From assembly GCF_900103175.1 (NCBI RefSeq), contig NZ_FNLF01000002.1:4657592-4721591 (forward strand): a stretch of 64,000 nucleotides of DNA, given 5' to 3'. The stretch is from Tsukamurella pulmonis. Lineage in GTDB: Bacteria; Actinomycetota; Actinomycetes; Mycobacteriales; Mycobacteriaceae. The notes beneath the pieces are model-generated. The model worked only from the letters and a program-made list of their open reading frames with translations. It searched no databases and was not told where the DNA came from. Shown one piece after another: positions 8,429 through 17,302 of the stretch. The number at the start of each line of letters is the position of its first letter. Position 1 is the first letter of the stretch. The translations under genes were made by a program, and so were the position numbers.

Positions 8429-10270
8429 TCAGAGCAGCTCGGGCTCGGAGTCCTCGTCGCGGTTGCGCCAGGCCCAGTGCAGCACCAGGCCGAGGGTGAC
8501 CAGCGCGATCGCGGCCTCGTCCGTCGCCCAGGCGACCACGCCGCCCACGAACTGGTCGCGGTGCAGGTCCGTCATCCACGGGAAGTCGAGGTAGAGGTAC
8601 AGGCGCGAGCCGACGAGGCCGTCCATCGTCATGACGATGAGGGCGAAGACCATGGTGATCGGCATCATCGCGAGCAGCATGCCGATCCGCCCGATGAAGG
8701 GCAGCTCGCCCGGCACGGGGTCGATCTGGAACACCCGCCAGTAGAACAGGAACCCGGTGAACAGCAGCGCCGCGTAGATGGCCAGGTGGCCCCAGTGGAA
8801 GCGGCCGATGTTGTCGAAGAGCGGCGTGAAGTAGAGGCCGTAGAGCACCGCCGCGAAGAGGGCGAGCTGCACCACGGGCCGCATCAGGAACGCGAACGAG
8901 CGCGACTCCAGCACCATCGACAGCCACCGGGCGGGCGCACCCCGCAGCGTGTCCCGCATCAGGGTGATCGGCGCGCCCAGCAGGAGCAGGACCGGCACGA
9001 TCGAGGTCATCAGCATGTGCACCACCATGTGCACGCTGAACATCGCGTTGGAGTAGGTGCGCAGACCGGAGCTGGTCAGGGTGAACAGCGCGGCGCAGCC
9101 CAGCAGGAACAGCACGGTGCGGTACCAGGGCCAGGACGTCGTGCGACGGACCAGCAGGAGGTATCCGACGGCGAGGGCGATCGCGAACGGGGCGATGTTG
9201 AGGTCCAGGCGCCAGTTGCCGACGAAGGCCATCGCGCTGGGCGGGTCCGGCAGGTTGTACCCCAGGAAGTTCTCCCCCACCGACGGCCGGCTGCGCAGGA
9301 ACGGTGGCGGCGTCAGCTCCGAGGCCGCGATCGCCGTGCCGAACGCCGCGGTGAGCAGCGCCGCGGCGACGGGCAGCGCCCGCAACCAGTGCGCGGCGCC
9401 GGCGGCGAGCAGCAGCGCCGCGGTGGCGATCAGCAGTAGGCCGTACCAGGTGACCCACAGGTCCGAGCCCGGAGCCATGACCAGCGCGATCACGGCGCCG
9501 TTGATCAGCACGACACCCGCGTAGACCGGTCCGATCCAGCGGCGTTCGGGGCGCGCGGGCAGCCGGACCGCCGACCACAGGGCACCCAGCCACAGCGCGG
9601 CGACCACGCCGACGGTGGTCAGTGCGGCCGTCGTGTAGTCGTGGTCCCAGTTCTGCGCCTCGTTGGCCGTGACGATCGTCGCCAGCAGGCCGACGACGGC
9701 GGGCAGCAGGGTCCACAGGTGCGCGACCCAGGTGATCGCGGTGCGCAGGGCCACGTAGACGAGGACCGCGCAGACGAAGGAGACGATCCAGCCCTTGGCC
9801 GTCTCCGACGCGGAGATCAGGATCGTCAGGCCGCCGAGCCGGTAGGTGTCGACGAGGTTCTGCGCCGCGTTCTCCGCGGCGGCGAGGAAGACCATCGGGA
9901 CCGAGACGACGGCCCAGACGGCCGCGTACCGTCGGGCCTGCAGCTGCGTGAGGTACCCGCGCAGGCCGAGCTCGCCGGTGTCGAGGGTCCGGGTGCGGAA
10001 GACGGCGTAGGCCACGGAGCCGAAGGTCAGCGCGGCGGCCACCGTGCCGACCAGGCGGCCGACGGCGGCGCCGTAGGCGGTGAGCGCACCCGGGTAGGTG
10101 TTGCCGTTGACGAGGTAGCGCAGTTCGCCCTCGCTGGCGACCAGCCAGATCACCACCGCGACGGCGGCGACGGAGCCGACGACCAGCGCCGCGATGCCGC
10201 CCGCACGGGGGGCGCCGGGAGATCCCCCGGTCATCGCAGCGGCGTCGGACTCCTGCGCCACCGTCGTCAA
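8429..10270 (-). CDS. CopD - CtaG fusion copper membrane protein
   Basis: This is a membrane protein of up to 613 residues with two known domains. The N-terminal half (about residues 25-320) is CopD-like and contains ANEAQNWDHDYTTAAL. The C-terminal half (about 340-605) is a caa3-type CtaG cytochrome oxidase assembly domain with SNAMFSVHMVVHMLMT and NIGRFHWGHLAIY, whose His residues could bind copper. Such fusions are common in Actinobacteria and link copper uptake or handling to oxidase assembly. The longest frame starts at TTG 10270, just after the upstream stop. GTG 10261 and ATG 10234 are alternatives, and no clear ribosome site decides between them. Confidence 0.85.
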   Translation of the reverse strand: MTTVAQESDAAAMTGGSPGAPRAGGIAALVVGSVAAVAVVIWLVASEGELRYLVNGNTYPGALTAYGAAVGRLVGTVAAALTFGSVAYAVFRTRTLDTGELGLRGYLTQLQARRYAAVWAVVSVPMVFLAAAENAAQNLVDTYRLGGLTILISASETAKGWIVSFVCAVLVYVALRTAITWVAHLWTLLPAVVGLLATIVTANEAQNWDHDYTTAALTTVGVVAALWLGALWSAVRLPARPERRWIGPVYAGVVLINGAVIALVMAPGSDLWVTWYGLLLIATAALLLAAGAAHWLRALPVAAALLTAAFGTAIAASELTPPPFLRSRPSVGENFLGYNLPDPPSAMAFVGNWRLDLNIAPFAIALAVGYLLLVRRTTSWPWYRTVLFLLGCAALFTLTSSGLRTYSNAMFSVHMVVHMLMTSIVPVLLLLGAPITLMRDTLRGAPARWLSMVLESRSFAFLMRPVVQLALFAAVLYGLYFTPLFDNIGRFHWGHLAIYAALLFTGFLFYWRVFQIDPVPGELPFIGRIGMLLAMMPITMVFALIVMTMDGLVGSRLYLYLDFPWMTDLHRDQFVGGVVAWATDEAAIALVTLGLVLHWAWRNRDEDSEPELL

Positions 10271-10271
10271 G

Positions 10272-10991
10272 TTACTTCGCGTCCTTGATCTTCTTCACGG
10301 ACTTGTCGAAGAACGAATCGAACTCGCCGCGGTCCGGGTCGCCGCCGAGCTTGGTGCCCTGCACCGCGACGGTGTAGCCGCGCAGCGAGGCCACCCCGAC
10401 GAGCACCTTCTGGTGCACGGGGAACGAATCGGTGCCCTTGGTGCGGGTGCCGTCCAGGGCGATCTCGAAGGTGGCCTTCTGCGTATCGGAGGCGACCTCC
10501 TTGGTGATGGCGCGCACCTTGATGGTGCCGCCCCGGGGGTCGCCGGTCTCGATGGTGACGTCCGAGCACAGCTTGAGCAGGCCGACCTTGAGGGTGTCGA
10601 CGTCCGCGTCCTTCGCGACGAGCGTCTCGCTCAGCGACTTGCGGTCCTTGTCGTGCACACCGGCGACGGTGTCCCCGTCGCCCTGCCCCTTGGCGGCGGT
10701 CAGGATGTTCTTGCACTCGGGCGGGTTCACCTTCGCGGAGGCCGCGAGGGTCAGCGGATCAGCACCGAGCTCGTTGGCGAGCCGCTGCTGCGGGGCCGGG
10801 ACCACGATGTAGTCGCTCGGGAAGTCGCTGGAGTTGAGCAGCAGCTCGGCCGCCGGCGCGGTGGGCTTGGTGGTGGTGTCGGGGTCGGCCATGGCGACGC
10901 CTCCGCTCATGCCGACGACCAGTGCGGTCGTGGCGGTGAGGGTGGCGGCGCGGCGCAGGCCCGCTCGCTTGAGGTCAGTCTTCGCGTTCAT
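10272..10991 (-). CDS. secreted protein of unknown function
   Basis: This 239-residue protein has an N-terminal signal peptide: basic start, hydrophobic core around residues 15-30, and a plausible signal peptidase I site after AMA at about residue 35. The mature part begins with a Thr/Pro linker, then a soluble domain with NSSDFPSDYIVVP and two Cys (PPECKN and LLKLCSDV) that could form a disulfide. It resembles mycobacterial secreted or lipoprotein domains of unknown function, but I cannot assign a family firmly. It ends 2 bp before the CopD-CtaG frame, so the two are likely cotranscribed. Confidence 0.6.
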   Translation of the reverse strand: MNAKTDLKRAGLRRAATLTATTALVVGMSGGVAMADPDTTTKPTAPAAELLLNSSDFPSDYIVVPAPQQRLANELGADPLTLAASAKVNPPECKNILTAAKGQGDGDTVAGVHDKDRKSLSETLVAKDADVDTLKVGLLKLCSDVTIETGDPRGGTIKVRAITKEVASDTQKATFEIALDGTRTKGTDSFPVHQKVLVGVASLRGYTVAVQGTKLGGDPDRGEFDSFFDKSVKKIKDAK

Positions 10992-11023
10992 CGAATCCTC
11001 TATCCGTTCTCGGCAGTCCGGTG

Positions 11024-11488
11024 TTACCGCGCGGTCCGGCGACGAAGCGCGATCCAGCTCAGGGCGGCCACGGCCACCGCGATCTCCGCCGCGGCGAAGA
11101 CGATCATCAAGGTCATCCACGGCTGCATCGCACCCATCGAGTGGCCCATCGCGCCCATGTCCATCCCCGGCATCGAGTGGTCCATCCCGGCCATGCCGGA
11201 GTCCATCGCCGACATCAGCACGGGGTGCAGCGCGATCATGATCGCGCCCATCGCGGCGGTCAGCAGCCAGGCCTTCACCGTGGGGTTGCGGAACAGGCAC
11301 ACCGAGCAGTGCGCGCAACCGATCAGCATCGCGGCGACGAGGATCGAGACGACCCAGCTCTTCTCGCCGAGCATCGGCAGATGCACGAGCGACGTGGCGA
11401 GGGCGACGGCGGCGCCGGCCCAGCCCCAGAGACGGGTGGTGCGCGACATCTCGGCGGTATCCGCATGCTTGTGCATCACGCGGGCCAT
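11024..11488 (-). CDS. Met/His-rich membrane protein, putative copper binder
   Basis: This 154-residue protein has four predicted membrane helices. The loop at residues 92-125 holds 11 Met and 2 His in GMDH, PGMDMGAMGHSM-like spacing, typical of extracytoplasmic Cu+ sites. A second cluster, C58-A-H60-C61-S-V-C64, lies at the end of helix 2. It sits directly upstream of the secreted protein and CopD-CtaG genes on the same strand, which supports a copper role. The start is uncertain: ATG 11488, GTG 11479 and ATG 11476 are all in frame behind AGGTAGGAT, which may itself be a -10 box of a leaderless transcript. The family is not one I can name. Confidence 0.65.
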   Translation of the reverse strand: MARVMHKHADTAEMSRTTRLWGWAGAAVALATSLVHLPMLGEKSWVVSILVAAMLIGCAHCSVCLFRNPTVKAWLLTAAMGAIMIALHPVLMSAMDSGMAGMDHSMPGMDMGAMGHSMGAMQPWMTLMIVFAAAEIAVAVAALSWIALRRRTAR

Positions 11489-11658
11489 CCTACCTGGGAT
11501 TTCGCGGTGGGCGGAATCCCCGTCCGCCCCGTGACCGCGGGCACGTCGGGCGGGCGCCGCGGCTTGACCGTCGCCCGGCGGAAGTGATCGACTGGGCCCA
11601 GGTAACCGGCGTTAGGAAACCAGCGCTTCAGCAACCGACCGATCGGAACGGATCCGTC

Positions 11659-13125
11659 ATGAACGCGAAGCCCCTGGCCGCCGCGGCCGCCGCCCTCGTC
11701 GCCGCGAGCGCCCTCACCGCCTGCGGTGCGAGCGACGATCAGCAGGACAGCTCCATCGCCTTCTCCCCCGTCGCGGGCGACGAGTTCACCGCGAACCCCG
11801 GCGCGTGGCAGACCGACGGCGTACCCGTGCCGGAGGAGAAGGTGGTGATGGTCGGCGACCCCGTCGCCGCGCAGGCCGTCGCGAACGCCGGGCTGGAGCA
11901 GGGCACCGTCACCGCGAGCTCCGAGGGCACCACCGTCTACTACCCGATGGCGCCGCCCGTACCGGGCCTGCCCGTCGCGCCGCAGGAGGTCGCGCCTCCG
12001 CCGCCGCAGCTCACCCGTCCCGCGAACACCCGGCCCTGGAACTACACGCCGCACCAGATCAGCGTCTACCGGCAGATCTGCGCGACGGGCGAGTGGAACG
12101 GCTGGAGCGCCGGGCCCGAGGTGCAGTCGCAGACCTGCTGGACCGTGTACGGGCGCCAGCTCGGCGTGCGGCCCTGGCATCCCGGCGAGCCGAAGCCGTG
12201 GGAGCGGGCCTCCTGGCCGACTCCCTGGTTCGAGGACGGCTTCCGCTCCGATCACCCCGTGGCCTGGGTGTATCCCCGGGACTGGCGCCGCCCGCGGCCG
12301 CAGCCCATCATCTCCGTCTCGATCGGGCTCAACGTCCCGCACAACCCGCACGCCCGCCCGAATCCCCGCTTCCGCGACGACGCCTTCCAGCCGGTGTGGG
12401 CCGTCACGCCCGGCCGGCCCGTTGCGGCCCGCAACCAGGCCCGGGTGGTCCCGCCGTGGCTGGCCTACGACCCGTCGCCGACGGTGCGCTACATCCCGCC
12501 GCCCGTCTTCCCGGGGACGGTGCTCGCGGCGGTGCCGGCCTCGGGTCGCGCCGACGTCGTGACCGCGCTGCCCGGCGGCGACGGCGAGTGGAACCCGAAC
12601 CCGGACCGGACGGTGCTGGGGCCCTCCGCGCGGGCGCTCGCCGGGGCGGCCGTCTACAACGGCACCCGCGCCGACGTGGTGCGCGCCCTGGGCGAGGACG
12701 TGGACGTCACCGTCGCGACGAGCCGCAGCCGCCCGTCGGCGACCAGCACGACCAGCACGACGACGTCCGACAGCAGCACCGAGACCACCTCGACGACCCG
12801 GACCACCGACTCCGGCACCGGCGGCATCGGCAACGGCAACGGCACGACGACGCGGACCACCGACCGCACGACCGCCACGACGACGACCGCCTCGGAGAAG
12901 CCGTCGACGACCGGGCGCACCACGTCGGCGACCACGACGACCCAACCGGAGACGACCGCACCGTCGACGACCCGGACCACCACGACCGCGCCGAGGACGA
13001 CCACGACCACGGCGCCCGTCACGACGACCCGGGCGCAGGAGCCCACCACCACCACGACGACGCCGGTCACGCGGACGACGACGAAGCCCGCGACGACGAC
13101 CACGACGACCACGCCGGCGCGCTGA
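11659..13125 (+). CDS. lipoprotein with Thr-rich C-terminal stalk
   Basis: This 488-residue exported protein starts with a signal peptide ending in a lipobox (LTAC, Cys22), so it should be diacylated and membrane-anchored. The mature part has a Pro-rich segment, then a Trp-rich central region with several Cys (QICATGEW, SQTCWTVYGR) and unusually many WxxP/PxW combinations. From about residue 353 to the end it is almost entirely Thr with Ser, Pro and Arg, in TTT and TRTT repeats, a plausible O-mannosylated stalk. I chose ATG 11659 for the signal peptide. No enzymatic motif is visible; a structural or adhesive surface role is a guess. Confidence 0.65.
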   Translation: MNAKPLAAAAAALVAASALTACGASDDQQDSSIAFSPVAGDEFTANPGAWQTDGVPVPEEKVVMVGDPVAAQAVANAGLEQGTVTASSEGTTVYYPMAPPVPGLPVAPQEVAPPPPQLTRPANTRPWNYTPHQISVYRQICATGEWNGWSAGPEVQSQTCWTVYGRQLGVRPWHPGEPKPWERASWPTPWFEDGFRSDHPVAWVYPRDWRRPRPQPIISVSIGLNVPHNPHARPNPRFRDDAFQPVWAVTPGRPVAARNQARVVPPWLAYDPSPTVRYIPPPVFPGTVLAAVPASGRADVVTALPGGDGEWNPNPDRTVLGPSARALAGAAVYNGTRADVVRALGEDVDVTVATSRSRPSATSTTSTTTSDSSTETTSTTRTTDSGTGGIGNGNGTTTRTTDRTTATTTTASEKPSTTGRTTSATTTTQPETTAPSTTRTTTTAPRTTTTTAPVTTTRAQEPTTTTTTPVTRTTTKPATTTTTTTPAR

Positions 13126-13137
13126 GCGCGCTCCGGG

Positions 13138-14439
13138 CTAGATCCGGCGGGCGAGACCCACGCGGGCGAGGGTGCCGGCCAGGCGCAGCGTCCGGCCGAG
13201 CTGGCGCGGGGAGGCCATCACGGTGCGCTTGTGCCGGTGGCCGGGGGCCGCGACGGGCTTGCCGTCGAGGCGATCGGCGAGCCAGCCCAGCAGCAGGGGC
13301 GCCGACAGGAAGTGCATCGAGAAGTGGTCGCTCCACTGGTCGGTGACGAACTCGACGTGCGTGCCGCCCGCGGCGTACCGGCCGACGTGGGCCTGCGCGT
13401 CCGAGGCCGGGGAGATCTGGTCCTTGGTGGACTGCACCACGAGCATCGGCACCGTGGGCGCGGACTGCCCGGGCCGGATGTCGTCGAAGATCTCCAGCAG
13501 CTCGGGCAGCCGCGCGACCTCGTCGAAGGTCAGCTCTGGGCAGTAGTAGCCGAAGTCCTTGTGCGCCATCTTGCGGATGGCCCGCTCGGGCGACCACTCG
13601 AGGGCGTCCTCGTAGAACAGCTTGCGGCCCTTGTCGTCGACGTGCTCGGCCAGCACCTCCCGGAGCGTGGGGTACTCGCGGGCGAGCGCGGCGATCACCA
13701 GGGTCGGCAGGCCCGTGAACAGCGTGTTGTTCAGGTAGACGAACACATTGCCCGGGTCGGAGACGGGCGCGCCCACGGCCCCGGCGATCAGGTTCAGCTC
13801 GGGGGCGTACGACGGTGCGATCTCCGCCGCCCAGGAGGTGGCGAGGCCGCCGCCGGAGTAGCCCCACACGCCGAGCCGGGTGTCGGGAGCGAGACCGAAG
13901 GGCTCGTGCGCGAGCGCGGCGCGCAGGCCGTCGAGCACCATGTAGCCGGGCTCGCGGGGGATGCCCCAGCGCCCCGCCTGGCCGCCGTGGTCGGGCACGG
14001 AGACCGTCCAGCCCTTGGCGACGGCCGCCGCGATGAACAGGTACTCGATCTGCGGGAACGAGGCGTCCTCGCAGCGGACGCCGTGCTGCAGCACGTACGA
14101 GGGGAAGGTCTTGGGGTGCAGCGAGTCGATCGCGCACTGGTAGGAGACCAGCGGCGCCCCCGGCTGAGCGCCCCGCAGCGGGCTGATCACCGTGGTCACG
14201 GTGACCTCGGGCTCGCCGTGCATGTTCACCGTGCGGTAGAGCAGCTGCGTCGCGCGCACCTTCTGCTTGATCCGGCCGAGGAAGCCGATGCTCACGTCGC
14301 GGTACCGCAGCACGGTGCCCTCGGGTGCGTCCTCGAAGCCCGACGGGGCGTCGAAGAACGGGTCGATGCCCACCATCTGCGGCTCCGCGGGTGCGGGCCA
14401 CTGCTCGGCGAGCTCCGTGCGGTTCTGCACAGCCGTCAT
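13138..14439 (-). CDS. secretory-lipase family (LIP) hydrolase
   Basis: This 433-residue alpha/beta hydrolase resembles the secretory lipase (LIP) family shared by fungi and mycolic-acid bacteria. The nucleophile elbow is GYSGGG at residues 193-198 (Ser195); STKDQISP and SDHFSMHF near the C-terminus supply the likely Asp and His. It has PDHGGQAGRWG in the position where the family has its conserved loop. Most relatives have a signal peptide, but this N-terminus is polar, so the protein may be cytoplasmic. An inverted repeat at 14485-14511, about 45 bp upstream of the ATG, is a candidate operator. It is convergent with the lipoprotein gene, 12 bp apart. Confidence 0.8.
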   Translation of the reverse strand: MTAVQNRTELAEQWPAPAEPQMVGIDPFFDAPSGFEDAPEGTVLRYRDVSIGFLGRIKQKVRATQLLYRTVNMHGEPEVTVTTVISPLRGAQPGAPLVSYQCAIDSLHPKTFPSYVLQHGVRCEDASFPQIEYLFIAAAVAKGWTVSVPDHGGQAGRWGIPREPGYMVLDGLRAALAHEPFGLAPDTRLGVWGYSGGGLATSWAAEIAPSYAPELNLIAGAVGAPVSDPGNVFVYLNNTLFTGLPTLVIAALAREYPTLREVLAEHVDDKGRKLFYEDALEWSPERAIRKMAHKDFGYYCPELTFDEVARLPELLEIFDDIRPGQSAPTVPMLVVQSTKDQISPASDAQAHVGRYAAGGTHVEFVTDQWSDHFSMHFLSAPLLLGWLADRLDGKPVAAPGHRHKRTVMASPRQLGRTLRLAGTLARVGLARRI

Positions 14440-14484
14440 GTCGCGTCCTCCTGATCGGGCGTTCGGGGCGACACTACACGCAGT

Positions 14485-14511
14485 TGGGACAGATCCGAAT
14501 AATTTGTCCCA
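14485..14511. promoter_or_regulatory. inverted repeat upstream of lipase gene
   Basis: TGGGACA at 14485-14491 and TGTCCCA at 14505-14511 are perfect inverted half-sites separated by 13 bp, in an AT-richer patch between the divergent lipase and small-protein genes. The size and spacing suit a dimeric repressor. Confidence 0.5.
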
Positions 14512-14649
14512 TCACGGTTCGGTCGCGACGGCCGGCCGGTCCCACGACCTGCACGATCCCGCCCCGCATGAACATCCGGTGAATCCCGTCGCGACGGCAT
14601 CCGCAACCGCTAATCTTCAGTTCGCTTGATGACTGATTGAGGTAACGAC

Positions 14650-14793
14650 ATGACACCTGGCGACCGGGTACAGCTGCGCGACGAACTGCTCGGCTTCGGA
14701 ACGGTGCTCAGCACCGACGACGAGGCGGTGTCCGTCAAATTGGACGACGGCCGCGCGGTCGCCGTGGACCGCGGAGCCCTCGTCCTGCTCTGA
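14650..14793 (+). CDS. small protein, 47 residues, unknown function
   Basis: A short frame of 47 codons starts at ATG 14650 behind a good ribosome site (GAGG, 8 nt spacing) and ends at TGA 14793, just before the convergent TetR stop. The product starts MTPGDRVQLRDELLGFGTVL, continues with VSVKLDDGRAVAVD, and has the alternating hydrophobic/polar pattern of a small beta-barrel (SH3/KOW-like). It has no signal peptide or membrane helix. I do not recognise a family. Confidence 0.5.
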   Translation: MTPGDRVQLRDELLGFGTVLSTDDEAVSVKLDDGRAVAVDRGALVLL

Positions 14794-14798
14794 GGCCG

Positions 14799-15425
14799 TC
14801 AGGAACCGGCCGTGGCCAGCATCAACAGCGTGGCCCGCATCGATTCGATCACCGGCTCGGTCGCGATCGTGGGATCGATCGCGCGCTGGATCCCGAGCCC
14901 GATACCCGCCGAGAGCAGCAGCTCCGCCGCGGATTCGAGTGTGCCGCGCAGCTGCTCGACGGTCTGCTCGTCGCCGCCGGATTCGCCGCGCACCAGATCG
15001 ACCAGCATCTCCACCACGGTGCGCCGGGCCTCGGTGCGCAGTTCGACGATCATCGCCAGGAGGTCGGGATCGTTCCGGGCGACGGTGATGAACTCGAGCT
15101 CGAGCATCGTCCAGCCCACGTCGCCGGCGGTGCGCTGGACCCAGTCGGCGAGCAGCTCGACCCGCTCGTGCAGGTCGCCGTGGCCGGTGACCACGTCGGC
15201 GAGCTCGCCGATCTTCTCCGCGTGGATGGCCTGCAGGACCTCCCGGCACAGGTTCGGCTTGTCCACGAAGTTCGAGTACACCGCGCCCTTGGAGTACCCG
15301 GCGCGGTCGGCGATGTCCTCCAGGCCGGCGGCCGCGTAACCGACCTCGAGGAACCGATCGCGCGCAGCGGCGAGCAGATCGGCGCGCGTCTGCGCGCGTT
15401 GCTCCACCCTGGTCAGCCTGGCCAC
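14799..15425 (-). CDS. TetR-family regulator of the SDR-patatin-BVMO operon
   Basis: This 208-residue regulator has the TetR helix-turn-helix at about residues 15-60 (AARDRFLEVGYAAAGLEDIA, then AGYSKGAVYSNFVDK) and a helical ligand domain. It is divergent from the SDR gene with 81 bp between starts, and that gap contains the AGTAT/ATACT palindrome. The arrangement predicts that it represses itself and the three-gene operon, and is released by a substrate or product of the monooxygenase pathway. The inducer is unknown. Confidence 0.82.
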   Translation of the reverse strand: MARLTRVEQRAQTRADLLAAARDRFLEVGYAAAGLEDIADRAGYSKGAVYSNFVDKPNLCREVLQAIHAEKIGELADVVTGHGDLHERVELLADWVQRTAGDVGWTMLELEFITVARNDPDLLAMIVELRTEARRTVVEMLVDLVRGESGGDEQTVEQLRGTLESAAELLLSAGIGLGIQRAIDPTIATEPVIESMRATLLMLATAGS

Positions 15426-15462
15426 GGGAGAAGACTACGCGAACAGGTATTCAAAAACTGCG

Positions 15463-15476
15463 AGTATTCGGATACT
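15463..15476. promoter_or_regulatory. candidate TetR operator between divergent genes
   Basis: AGTAT and ATACT flank a 4-bp centre (14 bp in total) in the TetR/SDR intergenic gap. A related half-site, GGTATTC, lies at about 15447. Confidence 0.5.
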
Positions 15477-15506
15477 GTCGGTCGCACCTGATCGAAAGGA
15501 TCCACC

Positions 15507-16388
15507 ATGGCCCTCTTCGGCCCCTCCCGCGACCACCTCGCCCGGATCGACGGTGCGCTCGTGGTCATCACCGGCGGCGCCCGCGGCATCGGCGCCGCCA
15601 CCGCCCGGCTCTTCGCGCAGTACGGAGCCCGGGTCGTGCTGGCCGACGTCGACCTCGACGTCGCGCAGGCCACCGCCGCGACCATCCCCGGCGCGCGGGC
15701 GGTGCACCTCGACGTCACCGACCGCGCCTCCTGGTCCGCGCTGATCGACGCACTCGACGGCCCCGTCGACGTGCTGGTCAACAACGCAGGCGTGATGCCG
15801 CTCGGGCACTTCGACGAGGAGCCCGAGGCCACCACCGACCTCATCCTCGACGTCAACGTGCGCGGCATGCTCAGCGGGATGCGCGCCGCGATTCCGGGGA
15901 TGGTCGCGGCGGGCGGCGGTCACGTCGTCAACGTCGCCTCGATGGCCGGCATGATCCCGATCCCGGGCATGGTCACCTACAACGCGAGCAAGTTCGCCGC
16001 GCTCGGCGCCTCGCTCGCCGCGCGCCGCGAGTACGAGGTCGACGGTGTCGCGGTGTGCGCCGTCCTCCCCTCGGCCGTGCGCACCGAGCTCTCGTCCGGC
16101 GCGCAGCTCGGCGGCGCGCTCCCCACCGTCGACCCGGAGGACGTCGCCGCCGCGATCCTCGACACCCTGCGCACCCGCGCGGCCCGCACGTCCGTGCCGA
16201 AGTGGGTCGCGCCCGGCTGGAGCCTGGTGGAGGCCTTCGTCCCCGAGCCGGTCGAGCGCCTGGCCCGCAAGCTCGCCGGCGATCGGCGCGGCCTCGATCT
16301 CGACGCCGCGGCCCGCAAGGCCTACACCGACCGCATCTCCCGGCAGGCCGGCGATCACGCCGCGGCGCGCGAGGAGGCGCAGCGGTGA
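15507..16388 (+). CDS. short-chain dehydrogenase/reductase
   Basis: This 293-residue classical SDR has the NAD(P) motif TGGARGIG at residues 22-29, NNAG at 92-95, catalytic Ser145 (NVASMAG) and YNASK at 158-162. It probably oxidises a secondary alcohol or reduces a ketone. The C-terminal extension of about 50 residues is longer than in minimal SDRs and is seen in the SadH-like enzymes of mycobacterial mymA-type operons. It is first in an operon with a patatin and a Baeyer-Villiger monooxygenase, overlapping the former by 4 bp (GTGA). Alcohol to ketone to ester to acid plus alcohol is the order of steps the three enzymes suggest. Confidence 0.87.
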   Translation: MALFGPSRDHLARIDGALVVITGGARGIGAATARLFAQYGARVVLADVDLDVAQATAATIPGARAVHLDVTDRASWSALIDALDGPVDVLVNNAGVMPLGHFDEEPEATTDLILDVNVRGMLSGMRAAIPGMVAAGGGHVVNVASMAGMIPIPGMVTYNASKFAALGASLAARREYEVDGVAVCAVLPSAVRTELSSGAQLGGALPTVDPEDVAAAILDTLRTRAARTSVPKWVAPGWSLVEAFVPEPVERLARKLAGDRRGLDLDAAARKAYTDRISRQAGDHAAAREEAQR

Positions 16389-17302
16389 GCCGCGCACTCG
16401 TCATCGGCTGCGGCGGCACCATCGGCGGCGCGTGGACCATCGCCGCGCTGGCCGCGCTCGAGGAGCGACTGGGCTGGGACGTGCGCGACGCCGACGTCCT
16501 GCAGGGCACCTCCGCCGGCTCGGAGATCATCACCGCGCTGCAGGCCTTCTCCGTGCAGGATCTCGTCGCCATGCAGGAGGGCCGCGCGGAATCGCCCGTG
16601 CTGCAGCATCATCTGGCCGCCACCCCGGCGCCGCTGCCGCGCGTCCCGTTCTCACTGCCGTCGGACCCGTCCACGCTGTGGACCCGCCGCGGCGGCCACG
16701 CCCCGCTCACCGGCGTCGCCCCGCGCGGCCGCGGGGACGCCACCTGGCTGCAGGAGCTGGCCGACGCCACCGTCGGCCCCGGCGCCCTCGTGCCCCCGAA
16801 GGCCCGGCTGGTGGCGTACGAACCCGCCACCGGGGAGCGGGTCGCCTTCGGCGCTCCGGGTGCCCCGAAAGCCACGGCGGGTGAGGCGCTCCGGGCGTCC
16901 TGGGCGATCCCCGCCTGGATGCCCCCGGTGGAGATCGAGGGCCGCACCTTCGTCGACGGCGGCGCCGCGTCGACCGCCTCGGTCGATCTCGTCGGCCCGG
17001 AGGACGCCGACGAGATCGTCGCCGTGGTCTCCATGGCCTCGGCGCCCGGCGTGCGCGGGCCGGGCCTCGGTGGCCTGCTCGAGTACGGCGTTCTGCGCCG
17101 CCCCATGTCCCAGGTCTTCTGGACGGAGGTGGCGATCGCGCGGGCTCGGGGGCAGAAGGTCACCGTCATCGCGCCCGACGGTGCCGATCTCGCCGGCCTC
17201 GGCCCCAACTTCATGGCCCGCGGCAAGCGCGCGGAGGCGTTCGCCGCAGCGCGGCGCACCGCCCCGGACGCCGTCCGGCGGGGACTGGAGGAGGCACGAT
17301 GA
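16385..17302 (+). CDS. patatin-like phospholipase/esterase
   Basis: This 305-residue serine hydrolase is of the patatin type. It has a glycine-rich oxyanion loop (CGGTIGGAW, residues 9-17), the nucleophile motif GTSAG at 41-45 (Ser43), and the catalytic DGG at 191-193. It would hydrolyse an acyl ester or phospholipid in the cytoplasm or at the membrane. It starts at GTG 16385, overlapping the SDR stop, and its own stop overlaps the monooxygenase ATG (ATGA), so all three are coupled. In context it could hydrolyse the ester produced by the Baeyer-Villiger enzyme. Confidence 0.85.
   Translation: MSRALVIGCGGTIGGAWTIAALAALEERLGWDVRDADVLQGTSAGSEIITALQAFSVQDLVAMQEGRAESPVLQHHLAATPAPLPRVPFSLPSDPSTLWTRRGGHAPLTGVAPRGRGDATWLQELADATVGPGALVPPKARLVAYEPATGERVAFGAPGAPKATAGEALRASWAIPAWMPPVEIEGRTFVDGGAASTASVDLVGPEDADEIVAVVSMASAPGVRGPGLGGLLEYGVLRRPMSQVFWTEVAIARARGQKVTVIAPDGADLAGLGPNFMARGKRAEAFAAARRTAPDAVRRGLEEAR

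Noticed and set aside
12700..13110. Short repeated triplet tracts as a possible CRISPR or tandem repeat array
   Set aside because: They are irregular ACG/ACC codon repeats within a coding sequence, with no repeat-spacer structure. No CRISPR array was seen anywhere in the window.
12654..13112. Minus-strand Val-rich frame of 152 residues
   Set aside because: It is the complement of the Thr codons (ACG/ACC) of the lipoprotein stalk.
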